Positions 1-8,203 of a DNA stretch of 64,000 nucleotides are shown here, in pieces. Origin of the DNA: UA16 sp002292325. GTDB lineage: Bacteria; Bacteroidota; Bacteroidia; Flavobacteriales_D; Sanyastnellaceae. The first letter of the stretch is position 1, and each line of letters begins with the position of its first letter. Location of the stretch: NCBI GenBank assembly GCA_943788645.1, contig CALSRC010000001.1:310001-374000 (forward strand), given 5' to 3'. The notes beneath the pieces were generated by a model, which saw only the letters and a program-made list of their open reading frames with translations, made no database searches and was not told the DNA's origin. Both the position numbers and the translations under genes were made by a program.

Positions 1-783
1 GTGACATTGGAATATGCTTTGGCCAATTCCATGAATACCATTTCGGCCAAACTCATCAAGGAATTTGGTCCTGAACGGGTTATTCAACTTGCGCGAGCTT
101 TGGGGATTGAATCGGACATTCCCGCAGTGCCTTCGATTGCATTGGGGGCCGCGCAGCTTACGCTCAAGGAAATTACTGCGGCGAATTCGGCGTTGGTCAA
201 TGGTGGTGTCTACATCAAACCGACGATCATTACGCGAATCGAAGACAAATATGGCAATGTCATCTGGTCCCCTCAACCGGAATTGCGGCAAGGATTGGAC
301 AAGCGCACGGCTTACACCGTTGTTGATATGATGAAGGGAGTTGTGGACGGGGCGTACAATCCCAATACACAGGAGCGCAAGGGCACGGGGGTTCGATTGC
401 GCATGGACATTGAGCGGAGAAAGTACGACAACATCAAGGTGCCAATGGCAGGCAAGACAGGCACAACCCAAGGCCATTCGGACGGCTGGTTTATGGGGCT
501 CACACCCGAATTGGTAACAGGTGTGTGGGTAGGGGCGCAGGATCCGGCGGTTCGTTTTAGCACCATTAGAAACGGTCAAGGAGCAAACACCGCTCTTCCG
601 ATCTACGGCTTCTACATGAACGCAGCTTATAAAGACAAGACATTGGACTTGAGTCAGTCGGATTTTGCGCGGCCCGAAGGCATGGGATTGGATTCGTTGG
701 ATTGCTTGCAATTGATGCAATTCAATCAAGCAACCTTTGGAGGAAGCGGAACCGGGTTGGATGACGACGATTTGTTTCAATGA
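1..783 (+). CDS. mrcA: Class A penicillin-binding protein (PBP1A), C-terminal part only
   Basis: This is the C-terminal transpeptidase portion of a bifunctional peptidoglycan synthase that polymerises and cross-links glycan strands at the outer face of the inner membrane. The gene runs off the left edge of the window, so the GTG at base 1 is an internal valine and not a start. The SxN motif is seen as SMN near residue 10 and the KTG motif as AGKTGTT near residue 150, followed by the family-typical SDGWFMG and GVWVG segments. The serine nucleophile motif SxxK and the whole glycosyltransferase domain lie outside the window. The tail is short and acidic, ending in a run of aspartates. scoA starts 15 bases downstream on the same strand. 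Family assignment is firm; the subclass (1A rather than 1C) is inferred from the C-terminal sequence style. Confidence 0.88.
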   Translation: MTLEYALANSMNTISAKLIKEFGPERVIQLARALGIESDIPAVPSIALGAAQLTLKEITAANSALVNGGVYIKPTIITRIEDKYGNVIWSPQPELRQGLDKRTAYTVVDMMKGVVDGAYNPNTQERKGTGVRLRMDIERRKYDNIKVPMAGKTGTTQGHSDGWFMGLTPELVTGVWVGAQDPAVRFSTIRNGQGANTALPIYGFYMNAAYKDKTLDLSQSDFARPEGMGLDSLDCLQLMQFNQATFGGSGTGLDDDDLFQ

Positions 784-798
784 TCAACAAAGAGTAAG

Positions 799-1518
799 AT
801 GGCAATTTCAAAAGCGGTTAATGGCAGCTCAGACGCATGTGATGGCGTAAAGAGCGGCATGACTTTAATGCTCGGAGGCTTTGGCCTTTGCGGCATTCCC
901 GAATGCAGCATTGGCGAACTGGTCCGATTGAGGGTCAACGATTTAACGTGCATTTCGAATAACGCGGGCGTAGATGATTTTGGACTGGGCCTGTTGCTGC
1001 AACAGCGTCAAATATGCAAGATGATTTCGTCTTACGTTGGTGAGAATGATGAGTTTGAGCGGCAGATGCTCAGCGGAGAATTGGAGGTGGACTTGATTCC
1101 GCAAGGATCATTGGCAGAGCGGTGCCGAGCAGGAGGTGCGGGTATCCCCGCTTTTTATACTCCCGCAGGATATGGCACAGAAGTCGCAGAAGGCAAGGAA
1201 GTCCGGGATTTTGATGGCAAGCCCCACATCCTCGAATCAGCACTGACTTCCGACTTTGCGTTTGTCAAGGCATGGAAAGGGGATACAGCCGGCAACCTCA
1301 TCTATAAAGCAACTGCGCGGAATTTCAATCCCATGATGGCGATGGCCGGTAAAATTACGGTTGCGGAAGTGGAGGAATTGGTGCCAGAAGGAACCCTTAA
1401 CCCAAATGAAATTCACACACCAGGAATTTTTGTGCAACGCATCTTTCAAGGCGAGGGCTACGAAAAGCGGATAGAGCAGCGTACGGTCCGAAGTCGCGAA
1501 ACCCCCTCAAACGCTTGA
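799..1518 (+). CDS. scoA: 3-oxoacid CoA-transferase subunit A
   Basis: This is the alpha subunit of succinyl-CoA:3-ketoacid (acetoacetate) CoA transferase, which moves CoA between succinyl-CoA and a 3-oxoacid in ketone-body and short-chain acid use. The N-terminus holds the family's glycine-rich GGFGLCGIPE segment at about residues 26-35, and GTEVAEGKE is visible in the middle. At 239 residues it matches the usual subunit A length. The ATG at 799 follows the upstream stop by 15 bases. The stop is three bases before the scoB start, so the two subunits are almost certainly translated from one mRNA. A different acyl-CoA substrate, as in AtoDA, cannot be excluded from sequence alone. Confidence 0.93.
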   Translation: MAISKAVNGSSDACDGVKSGMTLMLGGFGLCGIPECSIGELVRLRVNDLTCISNNAGVDDFGLGLLLQQRQICKMISSYVGENDEFERQMLSGELEVDLIPQGSLAERCRAGGAGIPAFYTPAGYGTEVAEGKEVRDFDGKPHILESALTSDFAFVKAWKGDTAGNLIYKATARNFNPMMAMAGKITVAEVEELVPEGTLNPNEIHTPGIFVQRIFQGEGYEKRIEQRTVRSRETPSNA

Positions 1519-1521
1519 ACA

Positions 1522-2178
1522 ATGTTGGATAAAAATGGAATTGCGAAGCGCATAGCGCAGGAGATAGAACCAGGGTGGTACGTGAACCTTGGCATTGGGA
1601 TTCCCACGTTGGTTGCCAACTACATCCCCGAGGGAATGGAGGTGGAATTCCAATCTGAAAATGGAATCTTGGGCATGGGTCCATTTCCACTCGAAGGCGA
1701 TGAGGATGCGGATTTGATTAATGCGGGAAAGCAAACGATTACAGCTATGCCAGGTGCGGTTTACTTCGACAGCGCTACCTCGTTTGCCATGATCCGGGGT
1801 CAACACGTCCAGCTCACCGTTCTCGGGGCGATGGAAGTTGCGCAGAATGGCGACATCGCCAACTGGAAAATTCCTGGCAAAATGGTTAAGGGAATGGGTG
1901 GTGCGATGGATTTGGTTGCTAGTGCCGAGAACATCATCGTCGCGATGATGCATACCAACCGTGCAGGGGAATCAAAAATTCTTCCTGCGTGTTCTTTGCC
2001 GCTTACCGGCGTAGGATGTGTGAAACGTGTGGTCACTAATTTGGCGGTGCTCGACATTCGAGGCGGTGCTTTTCATCTGGCTGAACGGGCTCCGGGCGTG
2101 ACCGTAGAGGAGATCATTGCGGCCACAGCGGGCGAGTTGATCATCCCCAATTTCGTGCCCGAAATGCGAATTAACTGA
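1522..2178 (+). CDS. scoB: 3-oxoacid CoA-transferase subunit B
   Basis: This is the beta subunit of the CoA transferase and carries the catalytic glutamate that forms the glutamyl-CoA thioester. The motif SENGILGMGP, about residues 47-56, contains that glutamate. The upstream GIGIPTLVANYIP is the typical N-terminal segment, and the C-terminus has the GGAFHLAERAPGVT stretch of subunit B. Its 218 residues are the normal length. It starts three bases after scoA stops. Its last eight bases overlap the end of gltX, which is read on the other strand, so the two transcripts converge with no spacer. Confidence 0.94.
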   Translation: MLDKNGIAKRIAQEIEPGWYVNLGIGIPTLVANYIPEGMEVEFQSENGILGMGPFPLEGDEDADLINAGKQTITAMPGAVYFDSATSFAMIRGQHVQLTVLGAMEVAQNGDIANWKIPGKMVKGMGGAMDLVASAENIIVAMMHTNRAGESKILPACSLPLTGVGCVKRVVTNLAVLDIRGGAFHLAERAPGVTVEEIIAATAGELIIPNFVPEMRIN

Positions 2179-3688
2179 GGGCCGTTACTCCGGCTTGCAG
2201 GCGCTTCAAGGTTTCCTCTTTTCCTAAGAATTCTGAAAAATCAAACATCGAGGGGCCGCCGCCCGTGCCAGTCAACACCAGCCTGAATGGCAACAATACA
2301 GCCCCAAATCCCAGCTCATTCCGCTCTAAAAAAGCTTTGAATTCTGACTCAATTTGGGCGGACTCGAAAGGAGATATTCTGTCCAATACCATTGCTAATT
2401 CGGTCAAATAGCCGGCTGTTTCGGGTTTCCATTTTTTGCGAATGAGCTTCTCGTCAAAGGCCTTAGGGCCTTCGAACAGGTAGTTGATTTGTTGGATTTC
2501 ATGCAGGAATTGAACCCGCTCGAGGAACATGCTGAGCACTTGCTGGCATCGTTTTTCTGACCACCCATCCATCTGGCCATGTGCCGCTTGTCGAAGGGGC
2601 TCTATCCAACGATTGATATCGCCTGATCTGAGGTATTGTTCATTGAACCAAAGGGCTTTATCCGGATTAAACCGTGCACCTGATTTAATCACACGGCCGA
2701 GGTCAAATGCAGCAATCGCTTGCTCCAGAGAAAACAGCTCCTCATCGTCGCCACTGCTCCATCCGAGCAGCAGCAGCATGTTCAAGAAGGCTTCTGGTAA
2801 ATAGCCTTGTTCGCGGTATCCGGATGAAGTGGTTCCTGAGGCAGGGTCGGTCCAATCCAGAGGAAAGATGGGGAAACCGCCTTTGTCACCATCGCGCTTG
2901 CTGAGTTTGCCATTTCCAGTGGGCTTTAAAATCAAAGGCAAGTGCGCAAAACGAGGACATTCCCATTGAAACGCTTTGTAAAGTAAAACATGCAGCGGCG
3001 CACTTGGGAGCCATTCTTCTCCGCGGATAACATGGCTAATGGCCATGTGATGATCATCGACGACGTTGGCCAAATGATATGTCGGTAGGCCGTCGGTCTT
3101 CATCAGCACTTTGTCGTCCAACACATGAGTAGAAACGCGAATTTCACCGCGAATTTCATCATGAACAGAGACCTCTGAGGGCGAATCAGGCATTTTGAAC
3201 CGCACAGTATAGGGTTGACCGCTTTGCTCCAATTCAGCAACTTCAGACGCATTGAGTGAAAGCGTGTTGCGCATGGACATGCGGGTGGTGGCATCGTACT
3301 GCCAAACATTTCCCACGGATTCCGCCTCTTTACGTTTTGCAGCCATGGATTCTGGCGTGTCGAAAGCTTTATACGCTTGTCCGTTTTTTAACAGCACTTC
3401 AACCTCCCGTTGGTACAGTGCGCTGCGTTCGGATTGCTTGTAAGGACCGTATTCACCGCCTTCGGCATCGCCTTCATCGGGTGCAATCCCACACCATGCG
3501 AGTGATTCTCGGATGTAGTCTTCAGCGCCTGGTACAAATCGTGTTTGGTCGGTGTCTTCGACGCGGAGAATGAATGTCCCGCCTTGTTTTTTGGCGAACA
3601 GGTAATTGTACAATGCCGTTCTCACACCGCCCATATGCAAGGGTCCTGTGGGGCTTGGAGCGAATCGTACGCGAATGGGCTGGCTCAT
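2171..3688 (-). CDS. gltX: Glutamyl-tRNA synthetase
   Basis: This class I aminoacyl-tRNA synthetase charges tRNA-Glu in the cytoplasm. The N-terminus VRFAPSPTGPLHMGGVRTAL contains the HIGH-type signature as HMGG. The KMSKS-type loop is KLSKRDGD near residue 265. The Rossmann catalytic core comes first and the helical anticodon-binding domain follows. The length of 505 residues is normal for the bacterial enzyme. The start is fixed by a perfect TATCTTTG box ending four bases upstream of the ATG, so the transcript is probably leaderless. The 3' end overlaps scoB by eight bases in convergent orientation. Confidence 0.97.
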   Translation of the reverse strand: MSQPIRVRFAPSPTGPLHMGGVRTALYNYLFAKKQGGTFILRVEDTDQTRFVPGAEDYIRESLAWCGIAPDEGDAEGGEYGPYKQSERSALYQREVEVLLKNGQAYKAFDTPESMAAKRKEAESVGNVWQYDATTRMSMRNTLSLNASEVAELEQSGQPYTVRFKMPDSPSEVSVHDEIRGEIRVSTHVLDDKVLMKTDGLPTYHLANVVDDHHMAISHVIRGEEWLPSAPLHVLLYKAFQWECPRFAHLPLILKPTGNGKLSKRDGDKGGFPIFPLDWTDPASGTTSSGYREQGYLPEAFLNMLLLLGWSSGDDEELFSLEQAIAAFDLGRVIKSGARFNPDKALWFNEQYLRSGDINRWIEPLRQAAHGQMDGWSEKRCQQVLSMFLERVQFLHEIQQINYLFEGPKAFDEKLIRKKWKPETAGYLTELAMVLDRISPFESAQIESEFKAFLERNELGFGAVLLPFRLVLTGTGGGPSMFDFSEFLGKEETLKRLQAGVTALS

Positions 3689-3692
3689 GGCC

Positions 3693-3700
3693 CAAAGATA
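3693..3700 (-). promoter_or_regulatory. -7 promoter box of gltX
   Basis: Reading the minus strand, TATCTTTG matches the Bacteroidota -7 consensus TAnnTTTG exactly. It is separated from the gltX ATG by four bases (GGCC). That places the expected transcription start at or within a base or two of the start codon. No convincing -33 TTG was fixed. Confidence 0.6.
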
Positions 3701-3806
3701 GGGACTGACAGCGGTGAATTAGGCTGCTCCGATGCTGAATGAAAGCGTTGCTGATACGATTCGGTCGAAGCTGCGAAGGCATGTTTGTGCCATCAAAACA
3801 AACCAA

Positions 3807-4160
3807 ATGAATGCACTAAGAAACAAGGTCCAATTGATTGGACGGCTGGGAAAAGATCCCGAATTGATGAGCTTCGAAGAAGGCAAGGTGAAATGCGCCT
3901 TTCCGGTGGCGACCAACGAATCATTCCGCAATGGTGAAGGTGAACGCGTGGAGCGCACCCAATGGCACGACGTGGTGACGTGGGGTGCGCTCGCGGAAAT
4001 CGCTGGTCAATACCTCAAGAAAGGAGCAGAAGTTGCCATCGAAGGACGATTGGCTTACAGAACGTATGAAGATTCTGAAGGGCATACGCGTTATGTGACA
4101 GAGGTCGTGGCGGGTGAAATGTTGATGCTTGATCGGAAAAACAACGCGTCTGAGGGCTAA
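3807..4160 (+). CDS. ssb: Single-stranded DNA-binding protein
   Basis: This is an OB-fold protein that coats single-stranded DNA during replication and repair. The start NALRNKVQLIGRLGKDPEL is the classic SSB N-terminus, so I place the start at the ATG at 3807. The same frame is open from an ATG at 3732, but the added 25 residues resemble nothing in the family. The central TQWHDVVTWGALAEIAGQYLKKG and VAIEGRLAYRTYED stretches are the conserved OB-fold strands. The protein has only about 117 residues and lacks the long glycine-rich linker and the acidic DDDIPF-type tip of E. coli SSB. It may therefore be a short paralogue, or the only SSB of a lineage with short forms. A hairpin terminator follows. 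Confidence 0.92.
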   Translation: MNALRNKVQLIGRLGKDPELMSFEEGKVKCAFPVATNESFRNGEGERVERTQWHDVVTWGALAEIAGQYLKKGAEVAIEGRLAYRTYEDSEGHTRYVTEVVAGEMLMLDRKNNASEG

Positions 4161-4166
4161 TCGGTT

Positions 4167-4199
4167 GGGGGCGAGATGTCACTCTCGTCCCCATTTCTT
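4167..4199 (+). terminator. Rho-independent terminator after ssb
   Basis: A ten-pair stem (4167-4176 with 4183-4192, including one G-T pair) closes a six-base loop and is followed by a T-rich stretch, ATTTCTT. It lies seven bases after the ssb stop codon and separates ssb from the sdh operon promoter. Confidence 0.65.
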
Positions 4200-4238
4200 A
4201 CACTGAATCCCGGTGGGATGCAGTTCTGACAACTTCCG

Positions 4239-4269
4239 TTGGTCACCGGTCATGGAGGCATTAACTTTG
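4239..4269 (+). promoter_or_regulatory. Promoter of the sdhCAB operon
   Basis: TTG at 4239-4241 and TAACTTTG at 4262-4269 match the Bacteroidota -33 and -7 elements, with 20 bases between them. The -7 box is a perfect TAnnTTTG. The sdhC ATG is 22 bases downstream of the box, leaving a short leader. Confidence 0.65.
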
Positions 4270-4291
4270 GGTTTCTCTTTAATGATGCCCT

Positions 4292-4984
4292 ATGAGCAAA
4301 TCAGGAATTCTTAAATCTTCATTGGCAAAGAAATATGCGATGGCCTTGACCGGTCTTTTTCTTTGCCTTTTTCTGGTAGGCCACCTCGCGGGCAACCTGC
4401 AATTGATTTTTATTACCGGTGCGGAAGGACAGCAAGCCTTCAATGAGTATGCGCAATTCATGACCACCTTTCCACTGGTCAAAATATTGAGCTACCTCAC
4501 CTATGCGAGTGTATTGTTCCATGTCGTGGACGGCATTGTGCTCACCATGCAGAACCGAAAGGCTCGCCCAGTCGGGTATGTGAAAGAAAATGGAGCGGCC
4601 AATGCCAAATGGGCAAGCCGTAACATGGGGATTCTGGGCACCATTATCTTGGTGTTTTTGGTAAGTCACATGCAAAGCTTTTGGTACACCATGCATTTTG
4701 GTGAAATCCCCTTGCACAATGGGTTGAAAGATCTGCATTCAGTTGTTTTGCAGTTCTTTTCTCCAGAAAATGCGCTGGGTTTGGTTGCGGTTATAGGTTA
4801 CGTTTTGGCTCAAATGGCGGTGGCTTTTCATTTGTCTCACGGATTCCAAAGCGGCTTTCAGTCGCTTGGTGTGCGCCACGCTAAGTACACCCCCATCATC
4901 GAGTGGACCGGCATGGCGTTTGCCTTATTGGTGCCGGCTCTTTTCGCCATCATCCCGATTTTCTTATACATCACTCAACTGTAA
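4292..4984 (+). CDS. sdhC: Succinate dehydrogenase / fumarate reductase cytochrome b subunit
   Basis: This is the membrane anchor of complex II. It binds haem b and passes electrons between the iron-sulfur subunit and quinone. The 230 residues contain five hydrophobic segments, with histidines in or near them (for example GHLAGN, LFHVVDG, VSHMQSFWY and AFHLSHGFQS), as in the di-haem single-subunit anchors of Bacteroidota and epsilonproteobacteria. The N-terminus KYAMALTGLFLCLFLVGHLAGN is typical of the group. It is followed after 12 bases by sdhA, and the operon has its own promoter upstream. The sequence does not settle whether the complex works mainly as succinate dehydrogenase or as fumarate reductase. 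Confidence 0.93.
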   Translation: MSKSGILKSSLAKKYAMALTGLFLCLFLVGHLAGNLQLIFITGAEGQQAFNEYAQFMTTFPLVKILSYLTYASVLFHVVDGIVLTMQNRKARPVGYVKENGAANAKWASRNMGILGTIILVFLVSHMQSFWYTMHFGEIPLHNGLKDLHSVVLQFFSPENALGLVAVIGYVLAQMAVAFHLSHGFQSGFQSLGVRHAKYTPIIEWTGMAFALLVPALFAIIPIFLYITQL

Positions 4985-4996
4985 ACGGAGACCATT

Positions 4997-6994
4997 ATGC
5001 TCGAATCTAAAATTCCATCGGGACCTTTAGCGGAGAAGTGGACTTCTCACAAGGACCACATTAACCTGGTGAATCCAGCAAATAAAAGACTGATCGATGT
5101 CATTGTCGTTGGGACGGGTTTGGCGGGCAGTTCAGCTTCTGCATCTCTTGCTGAAATGGGGTACAATGTGAAGGCATTCTGCTTCCAGGATTCTCCACGG
5201 CGCGCCCATTCAATTGCTGCGCAAGGAGGAATTAATGCTGCTAAGAACTACCAAAACGACGGTGATTCAGTGTACCGACTCTTTTACGATACGGTCAAAG
5301 GCGGTGATTACCGGAGCCGGGAGGCCAACGTTCACCGACTCGCAGAAGTTTCCACGAGCATTATAGACCAGTGTGTTGCACAAGGCGTTCCTTTTGCCCG
5401 TGAATATGGAGGGTTGTTGGACAACCGGAGCTTCGGTGGTGTGCAGGTTTCCCGGACTTTTTATGCCAAAGGACAGACGGGTCAGCAGCTTCTTTTGGGA
5501 GCGTATTCAGCCTTGAGTCGGCAAATTTCCAAAGGAAAAGTCGAGATGTTTACCCGGCACGAAATGATGGATGTGGTAGTGGTAGATGGCAAGTGCCGCG
5601 GAATCATAGCCCGTAATCTCATCACAGGAGAATTAGAGCGGCATTCTGCTCATGCCGTAGTCCTCGCCTCTGGAGGCTATGGAAACGTGTTTTTCCTGAG
5701 CACCAATGCCATGGGATCCAATGTTTCTGCGGCTTGGAAGGCTCACAAAAAGGGGGCTTACATGGCCAACCCGTGTTTCACTCAGATTCATCCTACCTGC
5801 ATTCCAGTATCGGGCGAACATCAATCGAAACTGACCTTGATGTCTGAGTCTTTGCGGAATGATGGGCGCATCTGGGTGCCAGCAAAAAAGGAAGATGCCG
5901 AAGCGATTCGAAAAGGAACCAAGCGTGCGACGAATATCGCAGAGGAAGATCGAGATTATTACTTGGAACGCCGGTATCCTGCATTTGGCAACTTGGTTCC
6001 AAGAGACGTGGCTTCTCGCGCTGCCAAAGAGCGATGTGATGCAGGTTTTGGAGTGAATGAGACCGGAGAAGCTGTTTTCCTCGATTACGCTAGTGCATTT
6101 CTCCGTTATGGGAAGACCGAAGCGAGTATCCGAGGACTCAGCAACCCTTCTGAGGCTGAAATCATCCGCTTGGGCAAAGAGGTGGTTAAGGCCAAATACG
6201 GCAACCTGTTTGACATGTACAAGCAGATTGCCGCGGACGACCCGTATGAAACACCCATGAAAATTTATCCGGCGGTGCATTACACCATGGGGGGACTGTG
6301 GGTGGATTATAATCTAATGACCTCTGTGCCTGGATTGTATGCGACCGGAGAAGCGAATTTCTCAGATCACGGGGCGAATCGTCTGGGCGCTTCGGCTTTA
6401 ATGCAAGGACTTGCTGACGGTTATTTTGTTTTGCCTTACACCATTGGAGATTATTTGTCAGATGATATTCGCACAGGGGCAATTTCCGCTGATTCCCCAG
6501 AATTTGAGGCGGCTGAGAAAGGTGTTCAAGATCGCATTGATCAGTTGGTGAATAACAACGGAACCATACCTGTGGATGACTTTCATCGCCGATTGGGCCG
6601 AATCATGTGGAACGAATGTGGCATGTCGCGCAGTGAAGTTGGGTTGAAACAAGCCATTTCGGACATCCGAACCTTGCGAGAGGAATTCTTCAGAGATGTT
6701 CGTGTACCAGGTTCGGCTGGGGAGTTCAACCCGGAGTTGGATAAGGCCGGAAGGGTTGCGGATTTCTTGGAATTGGGGGAACTCATGTGCAAGGATGCAT
6801 TGGAGCGAAGTGAATCGTGCGGAGGTCATTTTCGAGAGGAATTCAGAACACCGGAGGGAGAAGCACTGCGGGACGATGAAAACTTTGCCTTTGTTTCGGC
6901 ATGGGAATTTACCGGTGACCCGAGTGAGTCGAACCTTCACAAAGAGGATTTGAAGTTTGAGAACATTGAATTGAAGCAGCGCAGCTACAAATAA
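4997..6994 (+). CDS. sdhA: Succinate dehydrogenase / fumarate reductase flavoprotein subunit
   Basis: This is the FAD-containing catalytic subunit of complex II and interconverts succinate and fumarate on the cytoplasmic side of the membrane. The dinucleotide-binding motif VGTGLAGSSAS lies near residues 38-48. The RRAHSIAAQGGINAA segment carries the histidine that binds FAD covalently. HYTMGGLWVDYN and DHGANRLGASAL are the conserved substrate- and FAD-site segments. Its 665 residues match the long SdhA of Bacteroidota. It lies between sdhC and sdhB, and sdhB follows almost without a gap. Confidence 0.97.
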   Translation: MLESKIPSGPLAEKWTSHKDHINLVNPANKRLIDVIVVGTGLAGSSASASLAEMGYNVKAFCFQDSPRRAHSIAAQGGINAAKNYQNDGDSVYRLFYDTVKGGDYRSREANVHRLAEVSTSIIDQCVAQGVPFAREYGGLLDNRSFGGVQVSRTFYAKGQTGQQLLLGAYSALSRQISKGKVEMFTRHEMMDVVVVDGKCRGIIARNLITGELERHSAHAVVLASGGYGNVFFLSTNAMGSNVSAAWKAHKKGAYMANPCFTQIHPTCIPVSGEHQSKLTLMSESLRNDGRIWVPAKKEDAEAIRKGTKRATNIAEEDRDYYLERRYPAFGNLVPRDVASRAAKERCDAGFGVNETGEAVFLDYASAFLRYGKTEASIRGLSNPSEAEIIRLGKEVVKAKYGNLFDMYKQIAADDPYETPMKIYPAVHYTMGGLWVDYNLMTSVPGLYATGEANFSDHGANRLGASALMQGLADGYFVLPYTIGDYLSDDIRTGAISADSPEFEAAEKGVQDRIDQLVNNNGTIPVDDFHRRLGRIMWNECGMSRSEVGLKQAISDIRTLREEFFRDVRVPGSAGEFNPELDKAGRVADFLELGELMCKDALERSESCGGHFREEFRTPEGEALRDDENFAFVSAWEFTGDPSESNLHKEDLKFENIELKQRSYK

Positions 6995-7003
6995 TTGATC
7001 GAC

Positions 7004-7753
7004 ATGGATTTGACATTGAAAGTATGGAGACAAAACGGCCCGCAGGACGCTGGCCGTATGGAAACGTATCCGGTAAGTGGGGTCAGCCCGGACATGTCGT
7101 TTTTGGAAATGATGGACATGATGAACGATCAAATCATCCGGAATGGAGGAGATCCGGTCGCGTTTGACCACGATTGCCGGGAGGGCATTTGCGGCATGTG
7201 CTCGATGTTCATCAACGGTGAGGCCCATGGTCCCAATCGCGGCACGACGACGTGCCAATTGCACATGCGCTCTTTCAAGGATGGGGATACGATTACCATT
7301 GAGCCATGGCGCGCATCGGCATTTCCTGTAGTCAAAGATTTGGCGGTGGACCGGAGCAGTTTTGACCGGGTAATTCAGTCTGGCGGTTACATTTCGGTGA
7401 ATACTTCAGGTGAAACCTTGGACGCAAATGCGATTCCTGTTCCAAAAGGTCAAGCGGACGATGCATTCAGTGCAGCTACCTGCATTGGATGCGGTGCATG
7501 TGTAGCGACGTGTAAAAATGCATCGGCTATGCTGTTCGTTTCAGCTAAGGTTTCCCAGTTCGCTCTTCTTCCTCAAGGCCAGCCTGAGCGCGCTACGCGT
7601 GTTCAGCGAATGGTAGAGCAGATGGATAAAGAGGGCTTTGGAAATTGCACCAATACAGGAGCATGTGCCGTAGAATGCCCTAAAGGAATCGACTTGAGCA
7701 ACATTGCTCGTATGAATCGAGACTACCTGTCAGCTAGCGCAAAAGAAGAGTGA
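7004..7753 (+). CDS. sdhB: Succinate dehydrogenase / fumarate reductase iron-sulfur subunit
   Basis: This subunit carries the three iron-sulfur clusters that link the flavin to the haem and quinone site. The ferredoxin-like N-terminal domain has CREGICGMC for the 2Fe-2S cluster. The C-terminal domain has CIGCGACVATC and CTNTGACAVECP for the 4Fe-4S and 3Fe-4S clusters. I start at the ATG at 7004, which gives MDLTLKVWRQNG. A TTG directly after the sdhA stop (6995) would add three residues and is less likely. The length of 249 residues is normal. It is the last gene of the operon, and no clear terminator hairpin was seen after it. Confidence 0.96.
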   Translation: MDLTLKVWRQNGPQDAGRMETYPVSGVSPDMSFLEMMDMMNDQIIRNGGDPVAFDHDCREGICGMCSMFINGEAHGPNRGTTTCQLHMRSFKDGDTITIEPWRASAFPVVKDLAVDRSSFDRVIQSGGYISVNTSGETLDANAIPVPKGQADDAFSAATCIGCGACVATCKNASAMLFVSAKVSQFALLPQGQPERATRVQRMVEQMDKEGFGNCTNTGACAVECPKGIDLSNIARMNRDYLSASAKEE

Positions 7754-7823
7754 TAGCATAAGCGATTGGCTTTTTTTGTGTTAATTCGAGGCCAACTTCA
7801 TTGCAAAAGGGTTAATTTAGACC

Positions 7824-8192
7824 ATGCGAAAACTAATGTTACTTTCGGTTTTTTTAGGTGTAGGGATTATTTCTCAAGCCCAAAAAAAGGCAGAAATTGA
7901 ATTTGAAGTGAGCGGAGTTTGTGGGATGTGCGAGGACCGAATTGAAAAAGCTTTGGATGTTCCCGGGATAATTTCTGCTGAATGGGACAAGAAAAACAAG
8001 AAAGCTACGGTTGCCTTCAAACCGAAAGTCCTTACTGAAGCACAGATTCATCAGTTGGTCGCAGATGCAGGCCACGATACAGATAAAATCAAGGCGACGG
8101 ATGAAGTGTACAATAACCTTCATGGTTGCTGTAAATACCGAGATGGAGGAAGTTGTGCAGGTGAAAATGACCACGATCACTCACCAAAGTAA
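7824..8192 (+). CDS. Secreted heavy-metal-associated (HMA) domain protein
   Basis: This is a small exported metal-binding protein. A signal peptide covers about residues 1-19 and ends at the SQAQ cut region. One HMA-type ferredoxin-like domain follows, with CGMC in the metal loop near residues 33-36, and then a C-terminal tail rich in Cys and His: LHGCCKY and a final HDHDH. HMA domains bind soft metals, above all Cu(I). The periplasmic location and the tail suggest metal capture or delivery outside the cytoplasm. The TonB-receptor gene begins 11 bases downstream and is probably co-transcribed, so the pair may handle one metal. The metal is an inference. A near-match -7 box, TAATTTAG, sits three bases before the ATG. 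Confidence 0.85.
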   Translation: MRKLMLLSVFLGVGIISQAQKKAEIEFEVSGVCGMCEDRIEKALDVPGIISAEWDKKNKKATVAFKPKVLTEAQIHQLVADAGHDTDKIKATDEVYNNLHGCCKYRDGGSCAGENDHDHSPK

Positions 8193-8203
8193 TCAGAGGA
8201 TTC

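Noticed and set aside
3732..3806. 25-residue N-terminal extension of SSB
   Set aside because: It has no similarity to SSB, while the ATG at 3807 gives the exact conserved start.
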